NCBI RefSeq assembly: GCF_001412215.1
Contig: NZ_LLWP01000004.1
Location: 682,001 to 746,000 of the forward strand
Direction: 5' to 3'
DNA length: 64,000 nucleotides
DNA from: Pedobacter sp. Hv1
GTDB taxonomy: Bacteria; Bacteroidota; Bacteroidia; Sphingobacteriales; Sphingobacteriaceae
A program made the position numbers and the translations under genes. Below, in pieces: positions 15,953 to 24,450 of the stretch (position 1 is the first letter of the stretch; every line of letters begins with the position of its first letter). Below the pieces are notes generated by a model. That model did no database searches. It saw nothing but the letters and a program-made list of their open reading frames with translations, and was not told the DNA's origin.

Positions 15953-16016
15953 ACAACATGTTTTAGCCTTTTTACCCACTTTCTATTCCATCTCCTTACC
16001 AATGCCTTTAATTTAG
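15953..16016 (+). promoter_or_regulatory. Composite direct-repeat promoter element, copy D
   Basis: Repeat 1 ACAACATGTTTTAG (15953-15966), spacer CCTTTTTAC, repeat 2 CCACTTTCTATTCC (15976-15989), TAATTTAG at 16009-16016. It points toward the receiver-like gene at 16131 and lies in the divergent spacer of the LytTR gene. A 12-bp palindrome TTGATCGATCAA follows at 16041-16052. Confidence 0.65.
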
Positions 16017-16130
16017 CAGCATGATCAAAAGTCAAATCAATTGATCGATCAAGGAAAATTATATTTTTTTTTATCGCATTCGGTAACTGAAAATAAGAAT
16101 ATCAATATGTTAAAACATCTGCTTTCTTAA

Positions 16131-16472
16131 ATGAATATTTTAATTTCCTTAGATTTCACTTTATATGAAATAGTTAAAAAAAACTGGCCAAAAGCTTTCA
16201 TCCAAGAAGTAAATAGTTTTGATGGCGTATTCAGAAGCATCTTTAACCTAAAGTATGAGCTATTGATCTTGGATGTGGATATGCCTGGAAATGAAAAATT
16301 AGCGATTTTTATTAGTAAAGCGGTTTTCTTTTGCAAGGTTGCTGTTTTTTCAAGTAAAAACAACATTGCTGCAATAAATAGGATGATGGTGGCAGGGGCT
16401 CATGTTTTTTTACCTTCAAAATTATCCAGCAAAGAGATTACTAACATATTAAATGAGCTCCAAAATAGTTAA
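16131..16472 (+). CDS. Stand-alone degenerate receiver-domain protein
   Basis: The 113-residue product folds like a lone receiver domain: strand MNILIS, LLILDVDMPG with a phospho-acceptor-like Asp48, a Ser in AVFSSKNN, and a Lys in GAHVFLPSKLSS. The acidic pair normally at the first strand is reduced to LD (residues 7-8), and there is no output domain, so metal binding and phosphorylation may be altered. It is divergent from the LytTR gene and sits behind copy D of the composite element. A 7-codon upstream ORF (16107-16130) ends with TAA directly abutting the ATG. Possible roles are phosphate sink, decoy or partner for the LytTR protein; these are inference. Confidence 0.7.
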   Translation: MNILISLDFTLYEIVKKNWPKAFIQEVNSFDGVFRSIFNLKYELLILDVDMPGNEKLAIFISKAVFFCKVAVFSSKNNIAAINRMMVAGAHVFLPSKLSSKEITNILNELQNS

Positions 16473-16517
16473 ATACAATTTTGACTGTTCAAATCACCCA
16501 CTAATACCATTGATAAA

Positions 16518-16555
16518 ATAGATGGAGATTAGAAACATTCCTAATCTCCATCTAT
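16518..16555. terminator. Bidirectional terminator-like hairpin
   Basis: A perfect 15-bp stem (16518-16532 with 16541-16555, core GATGGAGATTAG) with an 8-nt loop lies between the two convergent genes. On the minus strand it runs into a T-rich tail, so it mainly serves the aldo/keto reductase. Confidence 0.75.
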
Positions 16556-16574
16556 CTCATTAAAACTTTATGGC

Positions 16575-17594
<1,020 letters not shown>

Positions 17595-17801
17595 TCAACA
17601 CAAAATTAGGGTCGTATCGATGGCCGAGCTAACGAAAAAGAAACAATAACTTACAAAATTCAAACACTTCTAAATCACCACATATAAAAGAGTGGCTTTT
17701 TAGATCAGCAATTGTAATCCTTTCATCAATCGTTAATTTTGTTGATTAAATAAACCTTGTAACGTTAAGCAAATTGGTAAATTGCAATTTTAACAGGTTT
17801 C

Positions 17802-18695
17802 ATGAAAAAAGCGTTTATCAAACTTCATATTGCGATCTTATTGGCCGGTTTTACAGGGGTATTTGGCCGATTGATTACCTTGAACGAGAGTTTGCTCACT
17901 TGGTACAGGTTGTTTTTTTCTGGACTACTCTTACTCATCATTTTGTCTCTAACTGGTAAGCTGACCAAACTCTCCATAAAGCATAAATTGAATATTGCAA
18001 TAGCAGGTACTTTATTGGGTGTGCATTGGGTTTTCTTTTATGGCAGCATCAAATATTCAAATATCTCGGTTGGAGTGGTGTGTTTTTCACTTTGTAGCTT
18101 TTTTACGGCTATTCTTGCACCGATTATCAATAAAACAAAGTTCTATATCCAAGAATTATTACTCAGCAGTTTAACCTTGGTAGGCATTTCATTGATCTTC
18201 GGTCTGGATGCCACTTACCGCACCGGCATTATTCTGGGCGTAATTTCGGCTATCCTGGTTGCATTATTTACGATTTACAATGAACGATTGACCAAAAAAT
18301 TTGATAGCCAGACCATTACACTCTATGAAATGTTAGGTGGATGTTTAGGCTTGACCTTTATCTTGCCCATTTACTTGTTCTTCTCTCCCGTTCAAAATTA
18401 CTTACCAAGCTTAGCTGATCTGGGTTGGTTGGTTATCCTCTCTTTGGTTTGTACAGTATTGATGTATCTATTGCTTACACAGGCCTTACATAAAATTTCT
18501 TCTTTTACGGTCAATTTAAGTTTTAACCTGGAACCGTTATACAGCATTATTTTAGCAATTATCATCTATAAGGAAAACAGAAGTCTTTCTATAGCCTTTT
18601 ATGTAGGCCTATCGTTGATTATTCTTTCTTTGACACTACAGATGTACAGGGTACTGAAAACAGAGCGACACAAGGATAAGTTATTGGCCACTTAA
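17802..18695 (+). CDS. EamA-family (DMT superfamily) membrane transporter
   Basis: The 297-residue protein has about ten hydrophobic helices in two EamA repeats (residues about 5-140 and 150-285). Family traits include LLTWYRLFFSG in the first repeat and LEPLYSIILAIIIYKE in the second. Members export metabolites such as amino acids or nucleosides; specificity cannot be predicted. The ATG at 17802 follows a 216-bp divergent spacer shared with the aldo/keto reductase. It is convergent with the small peptide gene at 18744. Confidence 0.9.
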   Translation: MKKAFIKLHIAILLAGFTGVFGRLITLNESLLTWYRLFFSGLLLLIILSLTGKLTKLSIKHKLNIAIAGTLLGVHWVFFYGSIKYSNISVGVVCFSLCSFFTAILAPIINKTKFYIQELLLSSLTLVGISLIFGLDATYRTGIILGVISAILVALFTIYNERLTKKFDSQTITLYEMLGGCLGLTFILPIYLFFSPVQNYLPSLADLGWLVILSLVCTVLMYLLLTQALHKISSFTVNLSFNLEPLYSIILAIIIYKENRSLSIAFYVGLSLIILSLTLQMYRVLKTERHKDKLLAT

Positions 18696-18712
18696 CAATC
18701 TCGACCAACAAA

Positions 18713-18742
18713 AAAGCTGCCTCAAGAGCAGCTTTAAAGATT
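18713..18742 (-). terminator. Intrinsic terminator of the leader-peptide gene
   Basis: AAAGCTGC (18713-18720) pairs with GCAGCTTT (18728-18735), 7-nt loop. Read on the minus strand, the hairpin is followed by TTTTTTG, right behind the peptide gene. It could also slow transcription from the convergent EamA gene. Confidence 0.75.
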
Positions 18743-18743
18743 T

Positions 18744-18965
18744 TTAAGAAACACTTTGACACATCCATGGATCTCCGTAAAGGGTAGATCCATTGTACTC
18801 TCTTGAACATAGACAACCGAAAGTTGGACTACTAGAACAATTTGCAAACAGCGTTCCAACCCCAAAAACAAAGACTGCACAACTGTTATCCAGGTTACAT
18901 ACCGGTGGCACTCCACCGTTCACCTTTCTCATTTCGGCTTTACTTAATTGATTAAATTTTTTCAT
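18744..18965 (-). CDS. Double-glycine leader peptide, Cys-rich natural-product-precursor-like
   Basis: The 73-residue product begins with MKKFNQLSKAEMRKVNGG, a leader of the Bacteroidota GG type (compare the TIGR04149-like precursor family), ending in the Gly-Gly cleavage site at residues 17-18 recognised by peptidase-containing ABC exporters. The 55-residue core has six Cys residues, several Gly and Ser, and no strong charge, suggesting disulfides or modification. No exporter, radical-SAM or lanthionine enzyme is in the window. A TlpA-like thioredoxin is divergently encoded at 19326. The gene has its own terminator and a GC-rich hairpin (18990-18996 with 19007-19013) in its 5' leader. Two overlapping frames here are shadows. 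Confidence 0.75.
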   Translation of the reverse strand: MKKFNQLSKAEMRKVNGGVPPVCNLDNSCAVFVFGVGTLFANCSSSPTFGCLCSREYNGSTLYGDPWMCQSVS

Positions 18966-19325
18966 GATTTAGTAATTAATTTATGTAGGGTTGCCGTATC
19001 ACGCCTCGGCAACTTGGGCTGCACATTTACTAAAAAAATCCGTTTCATACACAGATAAGTACTTGATTACTAAGCCTTGCAACCGACTTAATGGAATTTA
19101 AATTAGGCTTTATTTTCTAAAGAATAAAAACCCAACTAAAAATTTACAGTTAACAAGCTGATATTCAATTTATTTAAAATCCATAGCAATCGGATTCAGC
19201 CTCTAGGACAACTCCTGTTACCCCCTATCTATCCATTTTTTATAAATAATTTGATTTTACGAATCTTATACCTAAATTTATAGTTATTGGAATTATTCCA
19301 ATAAGATCATAAAAACTAAACAAAT
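18966..19325. other. Divergent regulatory region
   Basis: 360 bases without a gene between the leader-peptide and thioredoxin genes. It holds the hairpin GTTGCCG/CGGCAAC (18990-19013), a stretch with CCCCCTATCTATCC near 19222-19235 and AT-rich DNA before 19326 suitable for a promoter. I see no complete composite element here. Confidence 0.5.
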
Positions 19326-20489
19326 ATGAAAACCCACATTTTTAAAGCATTTTCATTGTTAGGTCTATCCATTATTTCATTTTACTTTAATGATGAAAAA
19401 AAAGAAGTATCCACTAAAATACCAGATCCCAATTATACGATCAGCGGAACCATTCGAGGTATGAAATCAGACTGGGTATACATTGCACATAGCGATACGA
19501 CTAACAGATTCTCCAAGATCGATTCGGCAGAGGTGGTCAATGAAAAGTTTAGCTTTTCTGGCAGCGTTAGCAACCCCGAATTTTGCTACCTGGGCCTTAG
19601 AACACGCGACAAAAATGGCAAAAAAAGTGGTTTGGTATTTCAAGCCAAATTTGTGTTAGATAAAGGAAGCCTGACCATTAGCTGTCATAAAGATTCGATA
19701 GCTAAACTTAAAGCTAGTGGTACAAAAGGCCAAGATGAATTTGCAAGCTATATACAAAAAGTTAATCCTATTTCTAAAGAAATGAACAGTTTACATGGTA
19801 AGAAATTAGCTGCAGAGAAAAAAAAGGATAATAAATTGCTGATTGCTTTAACAAAGACTACCGAAATTAATGCAAACAAATTGAACCAAATTGCACTTGC
19901 ACAAGCTAAACAATACCCTAACTCTACCGTATCTGCTTACATCATCAATGAGCATCTATATAATCCAAACGAGCTTAACCTACAAACAGGCTATGACACC
20001 TTAACAGATGAAGTAAAAAACTCGCCCTATGGTAGATTGATACATAAAAAATTAATGGCCAGCAACAGAACAGGTATAGGCAAACAGGCCCCTTATTTTG
20101 AAATACCTGATGCAAGTGGTAAAATAGTGTCTGTAAATTTATTTAAGGGAAAGACAACTTTAGTAGATTTTTGGGCCAGTTGGTGTGGTCCTTGCAGAGC
20201 TGAAAACCCAAATCTAATTAAAGCCTACCAACAATTTAAAGGCAAAGGGTTTGACATTGTAAGCATCTCAATGGATAGCAGTAAAGAAAACTGGCTAGGT
20301 GCTGTAAAAGAAGATGGATTGCCTTGGCTACAACTAAGTGACCTCAAAGCTGGTAAAAGTGAGCTTAAAGACTTGTATGGCATTACGGTAATTCCAATGA
20401 ATTTTTTACTGGATAGTAGTGGTAAAATTATTGCCAGAAATTTAAGAGGAATTGAACTGCAGCAAGCGCTTTCCAAACATTTCAATTGA
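19326..20489 (+). CDS. TlpA-like thioredoxin with N-terminal DUF4369 domain
   Basis: The 387-residue exported protein has an N-terminal hydrophobic segment, a DUF4369-type beta domain (about residues 35-130, YTISGTIRGMKSDWVYIAHSD), a helical linker, and a C-terminal thioredoxin domain (about 245-387) with the redox motif WCGPC in FWASWCGPCRAENPNL and the cis-Pro region VIPMNFLLD. Such proteins are periplasmic disulfide reductases or oxidoreductases. Bacteroidota genomes carry many paralogues, often beside SusC/SusD loci or secreted Cys-rich proteins. Here the divergent neighbour is a six-Cys GG peptide, so a role in its folding is possible but unproven. Confidence 0.92.
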   Translation: MKTHIFKAFSLLGLSIISFYFNDEKKEVSTKIPDPNYTISGTIRGMKSDWVYIAHSDTTNRFSKIDSAEVVNEKFSFSGSVSNPEFCYLGLRTRDKNGKKSGLVFQAKFVLDKGSLTISCHKDSIAKLKASGTKGQDEFASYIQKVNPISKEMNSLHGKKLAAEKKKDNKLLIALTKTTEINANKLNQIALAQAKQYPNSTVSAYIINEHLYNPNELNLQTGYDTLTDEVKNSPYGRLIHKKLMASNRTGIGKQAPYFEIPDASGKIVSVNLFKGKTTLVDFWASWCGPCRAENPNLIKAYQQFKGKGFDIVSISMDSSKENWLGAVKEDGLPWLQLSDLKAGKSELKDLYGITVIPMNFLLDSSGKIIARNLRGIELQQALSKHFN

Positions 20490-20508
20490 TCTGGCGAACT
20501 TTAATTGC

Positions 20509-20540
20509 AAAAAAGCCTTAGCAAATACTAAGGCTTTTTT
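20509..20540. terminator. Bidirectional intrinsic terminator
   Basis: A perfect 13-bp stem (20509-20521 with 20528-20540; core GCCTTAG/CTAAGGC) with A6 and T6 flanks lies between the convergent thioredoxin and mannonate dehydratase genes. Confidence 0.9.
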
Positions 20541-20548
20541 ATGTCTTG

Positions 20549-21724
20549 TTAATAATTACCAGTTACCCCTATTTCAAGGCCTCTTAGCTCTGCCAAACCA
20601 CGCAAGCGACCAATTGCCGAATAACCGGGATTGGTTACTTTGTTCAAATCATCTAACATCTGATGGCCATGATCTGGTCTAAAAGGAATGGGTGTTAGCC
20701 TTTTTGCATTCTCGGCTGTTACTACTTTCATTACTTCGTACATATTTACGTCGCCCCCCAAATGGTCTGCTTCGTAGAAATTGCCTTCTTCATCCTTGGT
20801 TACATTGCGAAGGTGCAAGAAATAAACTCTTTCTTTTACGGCTTCAAAGATCTCAACCAAGTTATTATCCATGCCTGCACCCAATGAACCTGTACAATAA
20901 CAGATTCCATTAAAAGGTTGATCTACACTATTTAATATATATAAAAGATCTTCTTTGGTACTTGCTATGCGTGGTAAACCTAAAATAGGATAAGGTGGGT
21001 CATCAGGATGAATGGTCATCTTGATACCATGCGTTGTACAAGTTTCTGCTATTTCATTTAAAAACCAGGTTAAATTGGCTTTCAAACCTTCTGTACCAAT
21101 GTTTTTATATTCAGCTATACTTGCCCTCAAAGCTTCTATTTCGATCTCCTTTTCGTTAGGGATACCCATCAATACGTTGATACGCAGTTCGTCTAACTCA
21201 GCCGCTGTCATGGCCTCATACCTGATTTTGGCTTTAGCCAATATACTTTCAGAATAATCCGCCGCTGCATTAACTCGATTAAAAATATACAAGTCAAAAA
21301 CCGCTAAATCTATCCAGTTGAAATACAGGGCTTTAGAACCATCGGTCATGATCAGATCCAATTGGGTACGTGTCCAGTCTAATACTGGCATAAAGTTGTA
21401 ACAAATGGTTTTTAAACCACAGGCTGCTAGGTTTTTTAGAGAGGTATTATAGTTTTCTATATATTTTTCAGCGCCAGCTCGTCGGGTTTTAATCGCTTCG
21501 TGAACAGGTACGCTTTCTACCACTGCCCATGTTAAACCAGCAGCTTCAATAATTGCTTTTCTTTTTTTGATATCTTCTAATGGCCATACTTCGCCGTGTG
21601 GAATGTGGTGCAAGGCAGAAACAATTCCAGTAGCCCCTGCTTGTTTAACATCTTGCAAGCTTACCGGATCATTGGGACCATACCAACGCCATGTTTGTAG
21701 TAATTTATGCTTATTTGTACTCAT
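20549..21724 (-). CDS. uxuA: Mannonate dehydratase
   Basis: UxuA (EC 4.2.1.8) dehydrates D-mannonate to 2-keto-3-deoxygluconate in the glucuronate branch of uronate catabolism. The 391-residue protein shows the typical start LQTWRWYGPNDPVSLQDVKQAGATGIVSALHHIPHGEVW, metal-binding TIHPDDPP, and RNVTKDEEGNFYEADHLGGDVNMYEVM and PFRPDHGHQM further on, consistent with a TIM-barrel metal enzyme. The length matches the family. It sits just beyond the GH88/PL end of polysaccharide locus 1 on the same strand, which fits release of glucuronate from that locus, although a 330-bp gap separates them and no uxaC or uxuB is in the window. Confidence 0.95.
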   Translation of the reverse strand: MSTNKHKLLQTWRWYGPNDPVSLQDVKQAGATGIVSALHHIPHGEVWPLEDIKKRKAIIEAAGLTWAVVESVPVHEAIKTRRAGAEKYIENYNTSLKNLAACGLKTICYNFMPVLDWTRTQLDLIMTDGSKALYFNWIDLAVFDLYIFNRVNAAADYSESILAKAKIRYEAMTAAELDELRINVLMGIPNEKEIEIEALRASIAEYKNIGTEGLKANLTWFLNEIAETCTTHGIKMTIHPDDPPYPILGLPRIASTKEDLLYILNSVDQPFNGICYCTGSLGAGMDNNLVEIFEAVKERVYFLHLRNVTKDEEGNFYEADHLGGDVNMYEVMKVVTAENAKRLTPIPFRPDHGHQMLDDLNKVTNPGYSAIGRLRGLAELRGLEIGVTGNY

Positions 21725-21797
21725 CTTGTTTATTATAATGGATAGCCAATATTAAGGAATAAAAGATCCCTACCCGCTGAAATATCCAAAAATAGTT

Positions 21798-22054
21798 ACG
21801 GAAACGTTAGCGTAAAGTAGAAAGTTTAAAGTAATAAGTTTTAAGTGGTACGTTTTAAGTAATAAGCTCTAAGTAGAAAGACAAAAGTATAAAGACTAAG
21901 ATTTTAGCAGTTGCCAGTTTTCACCACCTATTCTCTATTCATTATTTCCTTCTTACATTTTCCATCTTACCTATTCCCTATTTACTATTCCCCATTCCCT
22001 ATTTCCCCTCTTACATTTCCCTTTTACATCTTACCTATTCCCTATTCCCCCCTT
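21798..22054. repeat. Low-complexity purine-rich then pyrimidine-rich tract
   Basis: From about 21815 to 21900 the sequence repeats variants of AAGTAGAAAG and TTTAAGTAATAAG. From about 21935 to 22050 it repeats variants of CTATTCCC and TTACATTTTCC. The pyrimidine part overlaps an apparent ORF whose protein is just Phe/Pro/Ile/Ser repeats and is rejected as a gene. The block fills the space between uxuA and the GH88 gene; no promoter can be named with confidence. Confidence 0.6.
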
Positions 22055-23236
22055 CTATTTTCCAAAGTTCTTATACCTCAACAAAGCCTCTAGATAATAA
22101 TAATCGGCATAATTGATCGGTACATCTATTTCAGATTTAGCTGGACGGTGGCCTGTACTGTGCTCGAGGATAAAACCATAGTTCGCACCCAATTTACTGG
22201 TATATTTCGTACTTAAAGAAGCTAGAATTTTATCAGCTGCTGCCTTATATTTTTTGCCCTCTTTGCTATATTTAGCCAACTCGTACAATGCAGAAGCCGT
22301 AATTGCAGCAGCAGAAGCATCTCTTGACACATTTGGAATCTGCGGGTCGTTGTAATCCCAATATGGAATGCCATCAGCAGGGGTTATTTTGCTACTTAAA
22401 ATAAAATTCGCAATCCCATCAGCCTGAGCTAAATAAGCAGCATTTTTAGTGTAACGGTAACATAAAGTATAACCATACAGTCCCCATGCCTGCCCTCTGG
22501 CCCATGCCGACTCATTTGAATAACCTTGTGCGGTTAATTTCTGACGAACATTTCCTGTCAAGGTATCATAGTCGATTACATGCCATGAACTAAAATCTGG
22601 TCTGAAATGGTTCTTGATAGTGGTATTGGCATGTTTTACTGCAATCTTGTAAAAACTAGAGTCTTTGGTAAACTTGGTGGCTTCGAACAACAACTCTAAA
22701 TTCATCATGTTGTCTATAATTACTGGATATTTCCATTTGTCGCCATTGTGATCCCATGATTTGATTACCCCAGCCTTGGCATTGAACCTTGTTGACAAAG
22801 ATTTAGCTGCCTGAACAATTACCGAACGATAAGCAGTGTCTTTGGTCAATTTATAGCCATTACCAAAGGGACAATAGATCATAAAGCCCAGATCGTGCGT
22901 ACCTCTGTTAAACTGTTCTTTTTTAATATCTTCTGTATATTTTTTGGCTAAGTTTAACCACTTTTTGTCTTTCGTATATTCGTAAAAATACCACAACTCT
23001 GCCGGAAAGAAACCACTCGTCCAATCTCTGGAAATGACCATTTTAAATTGTCCATTTTCAACCGTTCTCGGCGATACAAAAGTAGGTTTGATTACCCTGG
23101 CCGAATCTACATTTTTGATCAACACATCAGTTTGTTTGGCCGCAGCAGCAAAAGATTTCGACACATTGACCTGCTGTGCACTACTTAAACTATAAGACAA
23201 AGCAAATACTGCTATTAAACTAATTTTCAACTTCAT
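22055..23236 (-). CDS. GH88 unsaturated glucuronyl hydrolase
   Basis: GH88 enzymes remove the delta-4,5-unsaturated uronic acid that polysaccharide lyases leave at the non-reducing end. The 393-residue protein has a signal peptide (ending SSAQ, about residue 20) and an (alpha/alpha)6 barrel with DWTSGFFPAELWY, the Asp of THDLGFM (about residue 114), the catalytic Asp of DNMMNLELL (about 176), and SWARGQAWGLYG. The last gene of the long locus-1 operon, 50 bp behind the lyase whose products it would process. Family call is strong; the exact substrate (glucuronan, chondroitin, ulvan-like or other) is open. Confidence 0.93.
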   Translation of the reverse strand: MKLKISLIAVFALSYSLSSAQQVNVSKSFAAAAKQTDVLIKNVDSARVIKPTFVSPRTVENGQFKMVISRDWTSGFFPAELWYFYEYTKDKKWLNLAKKYTEDIKKEQFNRGTHDLGFMIYCPFGNGYKLTKDTAYRSVIVQAAKSLSTRFNAKAGVIKSWDHNGDKWKYPVIIDNMMNLELLFEATKFTKDSSFYKIAVKHANTTIKNHFRPDFSSWHVIDYDTLTGNVRQKLTAQGYSNESAWARGQAWGLYGYTLCYRYTKNAAYLAQADGIANFILSSKITPADGIPYWDYNDPQIPNVSRDASAAAITASALYELAKYSKEGKKYKAAADKILASLSTKYTSKLGANYGFILEHSTGHRPAKSEIDVPINYADYYYLEALLRYKNFGK

Positions 23237-23286
23237 AACAATTTATTTTTTATTTATTTCCGTTACTATTCTTCTCTATCCAATGC

Positions 23287-24447
23287 TTACAACCAAATCA
23301 ATGGATGTCTGATGGGTACATTTCTAATTACTTCTTCAACTGTTGGTTTTAAATCTAAACTTTTCCAGGTATTGAACCAACTTTGGTTGTGGTAGGTATT
23401 GGCTCCAAACAACAAAAAGGGTTGCGCTACCGGCCAATTCTCCCAGTACATTACGTCTGGCTTTAAAGTCCATTTGTTTTTATCTGCTATAAAAGGATAC
23501 AGGTATTTGATCCCTTTCTCGATCGATTTCCCATCTGCTGTTGCATATTGCCACAGGTTATCTTTTGGGGTAGATAAAATTTGGCAAATCATGGTCATGG
23601 CATCTAAATTAAAAATAGAATAACCATAAGCTTTGGTTCGTGCCAGCTCTAAAGGAAAACTTCCATCGGTAGCCATTTGCAAAGGCAAGAGTACATTTTT
23701 ATACCTTAAACACAGTGAATCCATCATTACTTGATCATTACACAATTTAGCAAAAGAAGCCACTTGCATTACCCAACAGGCACTATGGTTATTTTTGGAT
23801 AGTTTTTCTGCCACTCCATTTTTACTGGTATCTAACCAAAGCATATAATCGGCAAACCACTTCTTAATCGACTTTAAAGTTTGCTGATCAAAACTTTTGG
23901 CCTTTTGCATCACCAATATGCCTTGAGCAACTTCCATAAAATGAATGGTATCGATAATGCCCCAGCTTCTACCTGTTGAAGAGCCCTTAACAGCTTGCGC
24001 AAAAGACAAGTTGGGGTTCATTAATGTTGCTGGGTCTACAAACCAAGCCTTTAAATGAATAATGGCCTGTTTTACATATTTTTCATCGCCTGTTAGCTGA
24101 TAAGCTGAAGCCAATGCACCAATAACCTGACTAAAACGGATCATGGCCTTGCGATGAGCTACAAAGTTATTTGGATTGGTTTCGCCATCTCGATTGATGT
24201 AAGGGCCATCTGGATTGGCTGGATTTGGCCAGAAATAATCAGCTTCCGAAAAGAAATCGTGTTTACCACCCGCACTTCGAGGCGAACTTTCTGCTGTTAC
24301 CGTAATCGGGCTTTGTTGCATTGCCCAATCTGCTTCGGTTAAACTCTGTTTTTTTAATACGGCAATTGCCTGTTGTTTGATATTTCCTTGAGCAAAACTC
24401 AAAAACGACAACAGTACAAATAAACAGATCAGCTTGATTTTTTTCAT
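23287..24447 (-). CDS. Alginate_lyase-superfamily polysaccharide lyase (PL38/PL5-like)
   Basis: The 386-residue secreted protein (signal peptide through SFAQ, about residue 19) has the alginate_lyase helical fold: YFWPNPANPDGPYINRDGE, GRSWGIIDT, and the NNHSACW segment near residue 220, equivalent to the NNHxxW catalytic motif of PL5-like lyases. Such enzymes cleave uronic-acid glycosidic bonds by beta-elimination. It is 3 bp from the upstream GH2 gene, so translationally coupled within the locus-1 operon. The PL38 family (glucuronan/alginate lyases of Bacteroides) is my preferred family, but PL5-like alternatives cannot be excluded by eye. Confidence 0.8.
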   Translation of the reverse strand: MKKIKLICLFVLLSFLSFAQGNIKQQAIAVLKKQSLTEADWAMQQSPITVTAESSPRSAGGKHDFFSEADYFWPNPANPDGPYINRDGETNPNNFVAHRKAMIRFSQVIGALASAYQLTGDEKYVKQAIIHLKAWFVDPATLMNPNLSFAQAVKGSSTGRSWGIIDTIHFMEVAQGILVMQKAKSFDQQTLKSIKKWFADYMLWLDTSKNGVAEKLSKNNHSACWVMQVASFAKLCNDQVMMDSLCLRYKNVLLPLQMATDGSFPLELARTKAYGYSIFNLDAMTMICQILSTPKDNLWQYATADGKSIEKGIKYLYPFIADKNKWTLKPDVMYWENWPVAQPFLLFGANTYHNQSWFNTWKSLDLKPTVEEVIRNVPIRHPLIWL

Positions 24448-24450
24448 GGT

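Noticed and set aside
21911-22093. Plus-strand 60-residue frame rich in Phe, Pro, Ile and Ser
   Set aside because: It is a translation of the pyrimidine-rich low-complexity tract and overlaps the GH88 3' end; no gene-like features.
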